64,000 nt of DNA from Puniceibacterium sp. IMCC21224 (GCF_001038505.1 NZ_LDPY01000001.1:806001-870000), one strand, 5' to 3'. Shown: positions 9,007 to 19,600, counted from the stretch's first letter. Numbers and translations are program-made. Notes: generated from the letters alone by a model not told the origin.

Positions 9007-9041
9007 CGGACCCTGTTCTGACGGATGGGGTCCGCTTTTTC
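9007..9041 (+). terminator. Intercistronic terminator between TRAP binding protein and permeases
   Basis: CGGACCC (9007-9013) pairs with GGGTCCG (9028-9034) and is followed by a T5 run. It has the form of an intrinsic terminator lying between the binding-protein gene and the small permease. Partial termination here would give more binding protein than permease, a common need in binding-protein-dependent transport. Confidence 0.65.
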
Positions 9042-9053
9042 GAAAGATACCCG

Positions 9054-9578
9054 ATGCAGACCTTTGCCCGCCTGCGCGAGAGCTTTGGCCTTTTGCTGAG
9101 CTTTTGCGGCCTGATCGCCGGTGCGCTCACCTTTGCGGTGATGTGCCTTGTCGTGACCAATGTCCTGATGCGCTATGGATTCAACGCCCCGGTCAAGGGG
9201 ACGCTGGAACTGACCGAAAGCGCGCTGCCGCTGATGATTTTTCTGTCGCTGGCTCTGACCCAGTTCGAGGGCGGGCATATCAAGGTGGTGATCCTGACTC
9301 AGCACCTTGCCCCCGGCGGACAACGTGCGACCAAGGTGATCGCCATGCTTTTGGGTGCGGGGCTGTTCGCCTGGGCGGCATATGCGGGCTGGATCATGAC
9401 CGAAAAAAGCTATCGCATCGGAGAGCTTGAGCGCGGCTCGATCCGCTTTCCGATCTGGCCGATCAAGGGCGCGGTGTTCTTTGGCCTGCTGATGCTGTCG
9501 ATCCAGTTCCTGATTGACGCAATTTATTGTGCCCTTGGCGGCACCCTACCAGATTCCGAAGCGGAGACAGTTGAATGA
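9054..9578 (+). CDS. TRAP transporter small permease (DctQ family)
   Basis: A 174-residue membrane protein with four hydrophobic segments, the Q partner of the second TRAP system. A conserved glutamate-rich stretch, LELTESALPLMIF, after the first segment fits the family. Its stop overlaps the large permease start (9575) by four bases. The ATG at 9054 has only a weak purine-rich leader, so its translation may be limited. Confidence 0.87.
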   Translation: MQTFARLRESFGLLLSFCGLIAGALTFAVMCLVVTNVLMRYGFNAPVKGTLELTESALPLMIFLSLALTQFEGGHIKVVILTQHLAPGGQRATKVIAMLLGAGLFAWAAYAGWIMTEKSYRIGELERGSIRFPIWPIKGAVFFGLLMLSIQFLIDAIYCALGGTLPDSEAETVE

Positions 9579-10885
9579 GTTCCCTTGTAATCGGATTGAT
9601 CGGAACCGGCGCGCTGTTCGGCCTGATCCTGATGGGGGTCAATGTCATGGTGGCGCTTGGCCTTGTCGGGGCGCTGGGCATGGCGGCGATCGTCGGGTTC
9701 AACGCCGCGACGTCGATCCTTGGGACGGTGTTCTTTGACACCACCCATTCTTTCCACTTTTCGGTGATCCCGTTGTTCCTGCTGATGGGATTTTTCGCCA
9801 TGCGGGCCGGGCTGGGCGAGGATCTGTTCGAGGCAACGACCAAATGGCTGGGCAACCTGCGAGGCGGGTTGGCAATCTCGACCACGCTTGGGGCTGCTGC
9901 GTTTGGGGCGGCCTCGGGTTCATCGGTTGGCACGGCGACGGTCTTTACCAAACTTGCCTTGCCGCAGATGCTGGACCGGGGGTATGACAAGGGCCTTGCC
10001 TCGGCCTCGATTGCGATTGCCGGGACGCTGGCGGTGATGATCCCGCCCTCGTCACTGGTGGTGGTCTATGGAATCCTGACAGACAGTTCGATCGGATCGC
10101 TGCTGATTGCCGGCTTTATTCCGGGCATACTGTTTGCCATCGTCCTGTGTGTCGCGATTTGGCTGACGGTGTTGCGCAACCCGGCGCTCGCCCCGCGTGA
10201 AAGCTACAACTTTACGCTGCGGGAAAAACTGATGTCGCTGCGCCTGGCCGGGCCGTTGGTGCTGATCATCTTTCTGATTGTTGCCGGACTGTACCTTGGT
10301 GTCTTTACCCCGACCGAAGCCGGCGGCATCGGCGCCTTTGCCACGCTGCTTCTTGCCATCGTTCGGCACAAGGGGGTTCGGGGGATCGAGTTGCGCAAGA
10401 CGCTGCTGGAAACGATCCGCACCTCGGCGATGATCTTTGCAATCCTGATCTGCGCGCTGGTGTTTTCCAAATTCCTCGCCCTGTCTGGTGTGGCCAATGC
10501 AGTTGGCGGGTTTCTGACCGGGCTGGACGTCAACCGCTGGATCATCGTTGTGCTGGTGTCGCTGATCTACCTCGCGTTGGGGATGATGATGGACGCGCCT
10601 GCGCTGCTGGCGATCACGCTGCCGATCACCCATCCGGTGATGATGTCCCTGGGATTCGATCCGATCTGGTTCGGGATCTACGTGGTGCTGCTGGTGGAAA
10701 TCGGTGCAGTGACGCCGCCTGTCGGGATCAATTGTTTTGTCGTTCAAGCGGCATCAGAGGGGCGGGTCAAACTGGAACAGATCTTTGCCGGGCTTGTGCC
10801 CTTTGTTCTGGCCGGGTTTGCGATGCTCGTGCTGCTGTGCCTGTTTCCCCAGATCGCCCTGTTCCTGCCGGAGACGATGAAATGA
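9575..10885 (+). CDS. TRAP transporter large permease (DctM family)
   Basis: A 436-residue, twelve-segment DctM subunit. Signatures visible are GAASGSSVGTATVF, MIPPSSLVVVYGILT and AVTPPVGINCF. It overlaps the small permease by four bases and the following glutathione S-transferase by four bases. The overlap with a metabolic gene suggests the second TRAP system serves the same pathway as the downstream enzymes. Confidence 0.93.
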   Translation: MSSLVIGLIGTGALFGLILMGVNVMVALGLVGALGMAAIVGFNAATSILGTVFFDTTHSFHFSVIPLFLLMGFFAMRAGLGEDLFEATTKWLGNLRGGLAISTTLGAAAFGAASGSSVGTATVFTKLALPQMLDRGYDKGLASASIAIAGTLAVMIPPSSLVVVYGILTDSSIGSLLIAGFIPGILFAIVLCVAIWLTVLRNPALAPRESYNFTLREKLMSLRLAGPLVLIIFLIVAGLYLGVFTPTEAGGIGAFATLLLAIVRHKGVRGIELRKTLLETIRTSAMIFAILICALVFSKFLALSGVANAVGGFLTGLDVNRWIIVVLVSLIYLALGMMMDAPALLAITLPITHPVMMSLGFDPIWFGIYVVLLVEIGAVTPPVGINCFVVQAASEGRVKLEQIFAGLVPFVLAGFAMLVLLCLFPQIALFLPETMK

Positions 10886-11520
10886 CCTACGAACTTTCTG
10901 GACCCGGCGCACAGGGCCGCGCCATTCTGCGCACCACGCCAACCTCTCCCTTCGGTCGCAAGGTCAGGATCGCGGCGCAGGTTCTGCGACTCGACCATCA
11001 GATCGAAGAGCGGCCGGCGAATACACTGGATCAGACTGACAATCTGCGCCAGCAGAACCCGTTGGGCAAGATGCCGTGCCTGTTAGCGAATGGCCTGACG
11101 ATGTATGACAGCCGGGTGATTCTGGAATATCTTGATGCCGTTGCGGGCGGTGGCAAACTGATCCCGACCGCAGGGGCTGACCGGTTTCAGTGCCTGACCC
11201 TCGCGAACCTGGCCGATGGGGTGGCTGATGCCGGTCTTTTGATGGTCTACGAAGGTCGGTTTCGCAACCAGGATCAGACATCTGATCGCTGGCTGGATCA
11301 TCAGCGTGGCAAGGTGGCCCGCGGGCTGGACGCGCTACAGGCCGCGCCGCCGGACCCAAGGCACACTGATGTCGCGTCGATCTCTCTGGCCTGTATGTTA
11401 TCCTATCTCGACTGGCGTCGTCCGGTCGCGTGGCGAGACACATGGGCAGGGCTTGGGGCATGGCTCGACAGCTTTGCGGACGCCGAACCAGCCTATAACG
11501 CAACGAGGATTTCTGAATGA
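10882..11520 (+). CDS. Glutathione S-transferase family protein
   Basis: A 212-residue GST. The N-terminal thioredoxin-like domain contains TSPFGRKVRI, the position of the catalytic serine or cysteine and the glutathione-binding loop, then NPLGKMPCL and the D-S-R-V-I-LEYLD stretch that usually binds the gamma-glutamyl group. The C-terminal half is all-helical. ATG 10882 gives an ATGA overlap with the permease. In catabolic operons such proteins can cleave ethers, isomerise ring-opened acids or remove reactive intermediates; which applies here is not visible. Confidence 0.85.
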   Translation: MTYELSGPGAQGRAILRTTPTSPFGRKVRIAAQVLRLDHQIEERPANTLDQTDNLRQQNPLGKMPCLLANGLTMYDSRVILEYLDAVAGGGKLIPTAGADRFQCLTLANLADGVADAGLLMVYEGRFRNQDQTSDRWLDHQRGKVARGLDALQAAPPDPRHTDVASISLACMLSYLDWRRPVAWRDTWAGLGAWLDSFADAEPAYNATRISE

Positions 11521-12080
11521 CCGACTGGCCCACACAGCGCCTGAATGCGCCCGATCCCGCAACCTATTCCAACCGCCAGAAGGCGGTGCATGACGCCATC
11601 GCCAGCGGCCCGCGCGGCGGCGTGCGCGGCCCGCTGGCCGTCTGGCTGCACCGGGCGGAACTGGGCGCCAAGGCGCAGGATCTGGGCCAGTATTGCCGCT
11701 ACGACAGCTCGCTCGAACCGCGGCTGTCAGAGCTGGCCATCCTGGTCATGGCCCGCACCTACAGCGCCGAATACGAATGGTACGCCCATAAGCCCATCGC
11801 GCTAAAGGCCGGGCTGTCGCCGCAGATTGTCGAGGCAATCCGCACCGGATCAGAGCCTGTATTCACCGACCCGGAGGAAGAGGTCGTCTATCTCGTTGCC
11901 CGGTCCGCACTGGACACACGACAGGTTCCCGATGACCTGTATGCGCGCGCTGAGGCCGTGCTGGGGACCGATCGGCTGGTCGATCTGGTTGGTGTGTTGG
12001 GCTATTATTCGCTGATTTCCCTGACGCTGAACATCTTTCGGGTGTCCCCCCCGTCTGATGCCCCAAAGGAGTTCGAATGA
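11517..12080 (+). CDS. Carboxymuconolactone decarboxylase-like protein
   Basis: A 187-residue helical protein of the CMD/AhpD superfamily. The core region LAILVMARTYSAEYEWYAH carries the Glu and His used by decarboxylase-type members, while the CxxC pair of AhpD peroxidase relatives is absent. It overlaps both neighbours by four bases (start 11517, stop 12080). Placed next to a lactone-hydrolase-like gene it could act on a lactone or a beta-keto acid in aromatic catabolism, but the substrate is an inference from the family only. Confidence 0.8.
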   Translation: MTDWPTQRLNAPDPATYSNRQKAVHDAIASGPRGGVRGPLAVWLHRAELGAKAQDLGQYCRYDSSLEPRLSELAILVMARTYSAEYEWYAHKPIALKAGLSPQIVEAIRTGSEPVFTDPEEEVVYLVARSALDTRQVPDDLYARAEAVLGTDRLVDLVGVLGYYSLISLTLNIFRVSPPSDAPKEFE

Positions 12081-12955
12081 ACGACGCACCGATTTGCTGG
12101 AACCCGAACCCGTCGCGGCCCGCCTTGACCCTGCCAAAGGGGGCGACGGACACCCATGTGCATGTCTTTGGTCCCACCTCGGTGTTTCCCTATGCGCCGG
12201 AAAGCGGTTTCAAACCCGGCGACGCGCCCAAGGAAAAGCTGTTTGCGCTGCATGACATGCTGGGGATCGACCGTTGTGTGATTGTGCAGTCGGGGTGCCA
12301 TGGTCGTGACAACTCGGTGGTGGCCGATGCCATGGCCGCGCGTCCCGGCACCTATCTTGGGGTTGCGCTGACTCCGCCGGATGTGTCGAGGGACACCCTG
12401 TCCCAGCTTTATGCGCAGGGCTTTCGCGGCGTGCGGTTCAATTACATGTCCCACCTTGCCCCCGGTGCAACCAGCGATCAGCTACGCGCCCTTGCGCCCA
12501 GACTGGCAGATCTGAACATGCACCTGCTGATCCATATGGAAAGCAAGCTGATCGCGGAACTGGCACCGGTGTTGGCGGAATTGCCGGTTCCGGTTGTGAT
12601 CGACCATATGGGCCGCGTCGACGCAAGTTTAGGCATGCAGCAGGAGCCTTTTCAACATCTCCTCCGTCTTGGCGAAAGCCAGCATATCTGGATCAAGGTG
12701 TCGGGATCGGAACGCTGTTCGCGCCTTGACCCGCCCTATGGCGATGCGACCCCGTTTGCCCGGCGACTGGTGGAAACCTATCCCGACCGCACGCTTTGGG
12801 GCACCGACTGGCCCCATCCGAATTTTCGAGCCGACCCGCCTGACGACGGCATTCTGGTCGATCTGCTTTCCGGAATTTGCCCGGGCGACTCCGCATTGCG
12901 CCGCCTTTTGGTGACCAATCCGGAACGACTCTATGGTTTTGAAGGGAATTTGTGA
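12077..12955 (+). CDS. Amidohydrolase, 2-pyrone-4,6-dicarboxylate hydrolase (LigI)-like
   Basis: A 292-residue TIM-barrel hydrolase of the COG3618 group. The strand-1 pair His27-x-His29 (in DTHVHVF) and the C-terminal GTDWPHPN motif with its conserved aspartate are present, as is DHMGR in the middle. LigI opens the lactone of the lignin-catabolism intermediate PDC; other members hydrolyse different lactones, so the exact substrate is open. It overlaps the upstream and downstream genes by 4 and 1 bases. It is the best clue that this locus handles an aromatic-derived or lactone compound. Confidence 0.8.
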   Translation: MNDAPICWNPNPSRPALTLPKGATDTHVHVFGPTSVFPYAPESGFKPGDAPKEKLFALHDMLGIDRCVIVQSGCHGRDNSVVADAMAARPGTYLGVALTPPDVSRDTLSQLYAQGFRGVRFNYMSHLAPGATSDQLRALAPRLADLNMHLLIHMESKLIAELAPVLAELPVPVVIDHMGRVDASLGMQQEPFQHLLRLGESQHIWIKVSGSERCSRLDPPYGDATPFARRLVETYPDRTLWGTDWPHPNFRADPPDDGILVDLLSGICPGDSALRRLLVTNPERLYGFEGNL

Positions 12956-13755
12956 TGGCTGGCAGGCTTGACGGCAAAGTTGCGATTGTGACGGGCGCGG
13001 GGTGTGTCGGTCCCGGCTGGGGCAATGGCCGCGCCGCCTGTGTCCGCTTTGCCGAGGAAGGCGCGCGCATATTTGCCGTCGATCTGCGGTCAGACCCGAT
13101 GCAAGAGACACTGGAGCGCACCCGCGCGGCCGGGGGCGAAATCGAACCGCACCTCTGCGACGTCACCAACCGCAAGTCGGTCGAAGCGATGGTTGCCGCC
13201 TGCCTCGATCGGTTCGGGCAGGTCGACATTCTGGTGAACAACGTTGGCGGTTCGGCCAAGGGCGGCCCGGCGGATATGGACGAGGAAACCTGGGACCGGC
13301 AGGTGGATTTCAACCTGAAATCCGTCTACCTCACCTGTCGGTCGGTCCTGCCACACATGGCCGCGCGCGGGTCAGGGTCTATCGTCAACACATCGTCCAC
13401 ATCCGGCATGCGCTGGACCGGCGCTGCACAATCGGCTTATGCCGCAACCAAGGCCGGCGTCATCCAGTTCGGCCGCGTTGTCGCCGTGGAATACGCTCCC
13501 AAGGGTGTTCGCGTGAATACGGTTGTTCCCGGTCAACTCCACACCCCGATGGTCGAGATGCGTCTGGCTGGTCAACGCGCCGGAGGCGATGTCGTAACAC
13601 TGCTCGATTCAAGGGTAAAGCGTATCCCTCTCGGTTTTATGGGCGACGGGCGCGATACGGCCAATGCCGCACTTTTCCTCGCCTCGGAAGAAGCCCGGTT
13701 TATCACTGGAACCGAGATTGTGGTCGACGGCGGCATGACCGCGCGTTGTGACTGA
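12955..13755 (+). CDS. SDR-family NAD(P)-dependent oxidoreductase
   Basis: A 266-residue classical short-chain dehydrogenase. The dinucleotide-binding motif is in VTGAGCVGPGWGNG, with a few extra residues relative to TGxxxGIG. NNVGG follows, then a serine in NTSSTSG near residue 147, and the catalytic pair Tyr162 and Lys166 in AYAATKAG. ATG 12955 shares one base with the previous stop (TGATG); GTG at 12952 is the alternative. As the last gene of the run it probably oxidises an alcohol or reduces a ketone of the same pathway. Confidence 0.88.
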   Translation: MAGRLDGKVAIVTGAGCVGPGWGNGRAACVRFAEEGARIFAVDLRSDPMQETLERTRAAGGEIEPHLCDVTNRKSVEAMVAACLDRFGQVDILVNNVGGSAKGGPADMDEETWDRQVDFNLKSVYLTCRSVLPHMAARGSGSIVNTSSTSGMRWTGAAQSAYAATKAGVIQFGRVVAVEYAPKGVRVNTVVPGQLHTPMVEMRLAGQRAGGDVVTLLDSRVKRIPLGFMGDGRDTANAALFLASEEARFITGTEIVVDGGMTARCD

Positions 13756-13939
13756 TCCCTGTTGCCAGGGTCTGTCAAACCGGGCCGCGTGGAATTGCCC
13801 TACGCCACCGGCCACCGCGACGCAATTTGAGGTGCCGCTTTGGTCAGCCTCATTCCGACTACCGCCTTCTTGATTTTAGGGGCATTGATGCCGTTGGGAG
13901 GGCGGTTGCGGACTACATTGCCGATTTTGGGGCGAAAAT

Positions 13940-16468
13940 TCAGGTGGCGGACGCGTTGATATAGCCATGACGTTCGATCTTGGAAATCAGATCGGTCTTG
14001 CGCAGCGGTTTGGTCAGATAGTCGTCCAGCCCGGCCTCAAGGATCACCTCGCGGTCACCGCTCATGGCGTGGGCGGTCACGGCGATGATTGGCACCCGGG
14101 GGCCGTCTCCTTCGATTTCACGGATGGCACAGGTGGCTTGTTTTCCGTCCATGCCGGGCATCGAAATATCCATAAAGATCACGTCGGGGCGCGCGGTTTT
14201 GAATGCGGCGACCGCCTCGAATCCGTTGTTGGCAAAGGTCAGTTCCAGGTCGAGTGCCGCGACCATTTTGCGAAAAACCAACTGGTTGGTTTTGTTGTCT
14301 TCGGCCACAAGAACCCGCAACGTCCCGGTTGGCTGTGATGCTACGGGTTCTGGCGCGCAGGGCAGGGCGGTGTCGTCAGATCGCGCCCCCAATCCACTGA
14401 GCGCGGCAAACAGGGTGCGGCGAGCCATCGGTTTTTGCAGCACGGCCTGCACCGCGTCGCGTCCTGGCAGCGATTGCAGCATGGCGGGATTGTTGCTGAA
14501 CAACAGCGCCGGAGATTGCACACCCAGCCGCCGCAACCGATCCGCAAGGTCCAGTCCGGTCATGTCCGGCAGATCTTGTTCGATCAGCAACAGATCCGGC
14601 AGCGATCCGGATTGGCCCAGCGCGCCGACCCGATCCAGCGCATCGGCCCCGGTGGCGCAATAGCTGGTGGTGACACCCAAAATACTCAGTTGCTTGCTCA
14701 GGATGCTGCGATTGGTGTTGTGATCGTCCACCACCAGCGCGGTTTTTATCGTCTCGGGCAGATTGGCCGTCTCAAAGGTCACGGGGTGTTCGGGGGGCAG
14801 GGTCAGGCTAAAGCCGAAACAGGTGCCCTTGCCGAATTCGGATTCGACCCAGACATCGCCGCCCATCAGCCGGATCAGCCGTTGGGTGATGGCCAGCCCG
14901 AGTCCCGTTCCCTCGAACTGGCGGTTCCTCTCATCCTCGACCTGGTTGAATTCGCCGAACACATGATCGGTCTTGTCCGTCGGGATGCCGATCCCAGTAT
15001 CCTCGACCGTGATATGAATCGCGGTGCCCGCGTCATCGGGAATACCGACGACGCGGATCAGCACATGCCCCTCGATAGTGAACTTGACCGCGTTGCCCAA
15101 CAGGTTGGTCAGCACCTGACGCAACCGCCCCGGATCGCCGATGAACCGGGTTGGCAGAAACATGTCGTAATCCACCAGCAGGTCCAATCCCTTGTCGCGC
15201 GCCGTGGGTTGCAGCAGCATGACGATCTCGTGCACCACGCGTTCCAGGTCAAAGGGTTCGGGGTGCAGGATCAGCTTTTCCGCCTCAATCTTTGAGAAAT
15301 CCAACACGTCGTTGATGATCACGAGCAAGGCCTCGCCTGAATTGCGGATCGTCTCGACATAGAGTTGCTGTTCTTCGGTCAGATCCGCCTCCATCAGCAG
15401 ATCGGCCATGCCGACGACGCCGTTCATCGGTGTGCGGATTTCGTGGCTCATATTGGCGAGGAATGCTGACTTGGCGCGATTTGCCGACTCGGCCCGTTCG
15501 GTCGCCCGTTCGAGCGCGATCTGCGCCTCTTTCATCGGGGTGATGTCGACGCGCAGGCCGACGCGGCCACCATCGCTGGTCTGCTTGTCAAACACCCGCA
15601 ACCAGCGACCGTCTTCCAGTTGCTGCTCTTGCTGAGTCACCGGGCTGCGGTGATCCTTTAATCGTTGTTCAAGCCACTCGGCCTCGCGGCCTACGGCGTC
15701 TACATGCTGGCCATGATCGAGCGCATAGCGCAAAATGTCCTCGAACTGGGCTCCGGGCACCATGGCGGGCGCGGTTTTGGTATAAAACTGACGATACGGT
15801 TCGTTGCACATCAGCAAGCGGTCGTCAGAATCGTAGATCACAAAGCCGTCCGGCATCTCCTGCACAGCGGACCACATGCGCATCAGATCGGTCATGTCGA
15901 TGGCCAGACTGACCACACCGCCATCAGGTGTTCTGCGGTCCTGGATTTTAAGGAACTGTCCCGACCACAGTCGGATCGTCACCGAGGGAATCACCCGCTG
16001 GTCCCAACGTGTCAGCATGCGATGGGACCAGACATCGGCGGTCTCGCCCTGCAGGTCGACAATTCCTTCCTCAACCATCATGGCAACCACATGACCATGG
16101 CTTGCACCCGGCCCGATGGTGTCGAGTCCATCGAATACGGTCAGATAGGCGGGGTTGGCGATTTCCAACAGCCCTTCGGCGTTGAAAAGGGCAAAACCGT
16201 CGCGAATCGAGGCCAGCGCCTTCCAAAGCTGGCTTTCCACCACCTGGATTTTTTGATTGGCTTGACCCAGCTCTGATTTCACCTGCTGGTTTTCGCTGCG
16301 CACATTGGCCACTTCGGCGCGGGTTTCGGTGATTTCGTGGCTCAGCTTCTTGGCGTGATGGCCAAGTTTGCGATTGGCGGCAAAAAGTTCTGCCTGCTTG
16401 AGTTCAAGCAGGCGTTCCGCCGCGAGGCGGGCGCGCCGTTCCTCAGCGAGTTTATGGGCGAAATCCAT
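13940..16468 (-). CDS. Hybrid sensor histidine kinase with two PAS and two receiver domains
   Basis: An 842-residue cytoplasmic kinase with no membrane segment. The order is a coiled coil (about 1-80), PAS (about 85-200), PAS-PAC (about 205-330), HisKA with the H-box histidine at 342 (SHEIRTPMNG), HATPase_c with N and G boxes (LLGNAVKF, DTGIGIP, GTGLGLAI), then two receivers. The second receiver is canonical (AEDNKTN, Asp767 in FMDISMP, then KPL). The first lacks the phospho-acceptor: Glu630 in LIEQDLP stands where aspartate is expected. It is convergent with the SDR gene and divergent from the macroglobulin gene. No cognate regulator is adjacent. Confidence 0.92.
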   Translation of the reverse strand: MDFAHKLAEERRARLAAERLLELKQAELFAANRKLGHHAKKLSHEITETRAEVANVRSENQQVKSELGQANQKIQVVESQLWKALASIRDGFALFNAEGLLEIANPAYLTVFDGLDTIGPGASHGHVVAMMVEEGIVDLQGETADVWSHRMLTRWDQRVIPSVTIRLWSGQFLKIQDRRTPDGGVVSLAIDMTDLMRMWSAVQEMPDGFVIYDSDDRLLMCNEPYRQFYTKTAPAMVPGAQFEDILRYALDHGQHVDAVGREAEWLEQRLKDHRSPVTQQEQQLEDGRWLRVFDKQTSDGGRVGLRVDITPMKEAQIALERATERAESANRAKSAFLANMSHEIRTPMNGVVGMADLLMEADLTEEQQLYVETIRNSGEALLVIINDVLDFSKIEAEKLILHPEPFDLERVVHEIVMLLQPTARDKGLDLLVDYDMFLPTRFIGDPGRLRQVLTNLLGNAVKFTIEGHVLIRVVGIPDDAGTAIHITVEDTGIGIPTDKTDHVFGEFNQVEDERNRQFEGTGLGLAITQRLIRLMGGDVWVESEFGKGTCFGFSLTLPPEHPVTFETANLPETIKTALVVDDHNTNRSILSKQLSILGVTTSYCATGADALDRVGALGQSGSLPDLLLIEQDLPDMTGLDLADRLRRLGVQSPALLFSNNPAMLQSLPGRDAVQAVLQKPMARRTLFAALSGLGARSDDTALPCAPEPVASQPTGTLRVLVAEDNKTNQLVFRKMVAALDLELTFANNGFEAVAAFKTARPDVIFMDISMPGMDGKQATCAIREIEGDGPRVPIIAVTAHAMSGDREVILEAGLDDYLTKPLRKTDLISKIERHGYINASAT

Positions 16469-16602
16469 GCCGCTCTCCGTGCCTCCGCCGCGCAGTTTTC
16501 GCCGATTGTGGTGAAGAACTGCTTAAGCCCGCAGGGCTGGGAATCCTTGCGCGCATGCCCCCCACCGTGCAACCATCCGGTGTGCCGACGAGGGAGAGTT
16601 TT

Positions 16603-19600
16603 ATGCGCCGTCTTGTGATTGCAGCCGTGAGTCTGATGATCGGTATTCTGCCTGCCGTGGCACAACAAAGCGTTCCCGACCGGCGGATTGTTGTGACCCG
16701 GAACGTGGATTTTTACGGTGCCGACCTGCAATCCCTGTTCGACACGACGCTGGATGCCTGCCAGCGCGTCTGCCTGAGCGACACGGCCTGTCAGGCGTTC
16801 ACATTCAACAGCCGTTCCAACGCTTGTTTTCCGAAAAGCACCATCAGCGACCGCAAACCCTATGATGGTGCGGTATCGGCGCAGGTCTACGCGACCGACC
16901 GCGATGTTCTGGCGCAGAGTGTCGGACGCGCTGCTGATCTCAGATTTCTGCGCGACTCGGATCGTGGTGCCGCCCTGACCGAGGCGCAGGCGCTGGGGGC
17001 GCGCCACGCCGGGGGCGAATGGGATGTCGCAGCGCTGTTGCAGGCGGCTGGTGACAGTCGGGCGGCGGGCGAGCTGCGTTCGGCGCTGAACTGGACCGGC
17101 GCGGCGCTGGCCCAGTCGGATGCGGCGGACCAATGGGTGGAGTATGCCCGCTTGTCCGCCGACTATGGCGCGACCCTGCGCGGCAGTGATCAACGCAACC
17201 TGCGCAACCGCGCCTTGTTGGCGGCGGTAAACGGCTATCTGCGCGCGCCGTCTGCGCCGGTGCAGATCAACGCCCTGATCGAAATGGCGCGCGCGCTGGA
17301 AACGTTGAACCGGGGCCGCGACATGATCCCGGCTTTGCGTCTGGCCGAAACGCTGGGGGACCGGGGCGATGTGACGACGCTGCTGGACGATGCAATCGGG
17401 AAATATGGGTTCCGCATTGTCGAGACGTCCGTGGACTCTGACAGCGCCACACCACGGATTTGTGCTGAATTTTCCGAACCGCTGATCCGCGCGGGTCAGG
17501 ATTATACGCCCTTCGTGCGCTTGCCCGATGCCCGCCTTGTGGTGCAATCGGATGAACGGCAGATCTGCATTTCAGGGGTTGAACATGGCGAACGTTACAG
17601 TCTGACCTTCCGCGCCGGGCTGCCATCGGCCGACGGCGAGGAGTTGGTGCGAGACGTGCCGCTTAGCCTCTATGTTCGTGACCGCGCGCCCTCGGTCCGC
17701 TTTCCCGGTCGGGCTTATGTACTGCCACGCAGCGCTGATGCGGGACTTCCGGTTGAGACGGTGAACCTGTCGGAACTGGACCTGAGCCTGTCGCGCATCA
17801 GTGACCGCAACCTGCTGCGCACGATGCAGGACAGTTATTTTGGCCGCCCCCTGTCGCAGTACCAACAGGACTATTTCCAGTCCGACATGGCCGAGGAGAT
17901 ATGGACCGGCACCGGCGAGGTCGAACAAAGCCTCAATGCCGATGTCCTGACGCGTCTGCCGCTGGGTGACGTCGTGGGGGATCTGCCTGCGGGTATCTAT
18001 GCGCTGACGGCGCGGGTTCCGGGTGCCGATCCCTATGACGATCCGGGAGCGACGCAATGGTTCATCCTGTCGGACATCGGCATCACCACCTTGTCAGGCA
18101 CTGACGGGTTGCACGTTTTTGTCCGCGCGCTCTCGGACGCCAGTGCCATGCCCGATCTGACCGTCACGTTGTTGTCGCGCGCCAACCGGGTGCTGGCCAC
18201 CGCCACCACTGACGCGCAGGGACAGGCCAGCTTTGCCCCTGGGCTTGCTCGTGGCACGGGCGGTGCAGCGCCCGCGTTGGTCACTGTCGAGCGTGGGACC
18301 GAAGATATCGCGTTTCTCTCGCTGACTGATCCGGCCTTTGACCTCTCGGATCGGGGTGTCGAGGGGCGCGAACCGGCAGGGCCACTTGACGCCTTCCTCG
18401 CCACCGATCGCGGCGCGTATCGGGCGGGTGAGGTGATCCACGCCACTGCTCTGATCCGCGACGCCGATGTGCAGGCGGTGGACGGCCTGCCCGTCACGGC
18501 AATCCTGACCCGCCCGGACGGGGTTGAGCACAGCCGTACCTTATCTGCGACAGCTCTTGCCGGTGGTCACACCTTTGATTTGCCGCTGGCGCCGTCGGTG
18601 CCACGTGGGACATGGCGGCTCGCGCTCTATGGCGATACTCAGGCACCGCCACTGACCACGCAGACCCTGCTGGTCGAGGATTTTGTGCCGGAGCGCATCG
18701 ACTTTGCGCTGACGCTGCCTGACGCACCGATTCAACCCGCCAATCCGCCTTTGCTCGACATCTCTGCGCGATATCTCTTTGGGGCGCCGGGCGCGGATCT
18801 GCCGATTGAGGGCACCCTGCGCCTGTCGCCGCGCACCACGCTGCCCGCCGCGCCCGGCTATCAGTTTGGTCGCCACGATGCCGCGCCTGACAGCCAGACC
18901 CGCGCGCTGTCGTCGGATCTGCGCACCGATGCCGCTGGTGCGACCAGCATCGCCCTGCCGCTGCCGCAACCTGAGGATCGCGGCCGCCCCTATGACGCCA
19001 CCGTTACTGTGCGCATCGCCGAAGGGTCTGGCCGTCCGGTCGAACGCAGTGTGACCCGCCCCGTCGCCCCCGCTGGTCCGATGATCGGCATCCGCCCGCT
19101 GTTCGACGGCGCGGTGAGTGAGGGGACAGAGGCGCAGTTCGCGCTGCAGGCGCTGGGCGCGGATCTGATCCCGACTCCGATGGACGTGAAATGGACCCTC
19201 AACCGGGTGTCGACCCGGTACCAGTGGTATCAGCTATATGGCAACTGGGATTGGGAACCGGTGACCACCCGCAGTCAGATCGCGACTGGGCAGGCAATGC
19301 TGGGCGCTGACCCCGTGCAGATCGGCCAGACCGTCGGCTGGGGCCAGTACGAACTGGTGGTCGAACGTCTGGGTGGCGACTATACCGTGTCTTCGGTCGG
19401 GTTCGATGCCGGTTGGTATGCGCCCGCCGATGCCTCTGCCACACCTGACACGCTTGAGTTGTCGCTCGACAAGCCCGGCTACCGCCCGGGCGATACCGCG
19501 CAATTGCGGATTGTGCCGCGCTATACGGGCACGGCGCTGGTGTCGGTGTTGTCGAACCACGTGATAGCGATGCAGGCCGTTGCCGTGACCGAGGGTGAGA

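Noticed and set aside
7899..9323. A 474-codon open frame on the minus strand opposite TRAP operon 2
   Set aside because: It is a shadow of the high-GC coding strand: its product is rich in Arg, His and Gln with no domain, and the plus strand has a clear TRAP binding protein.
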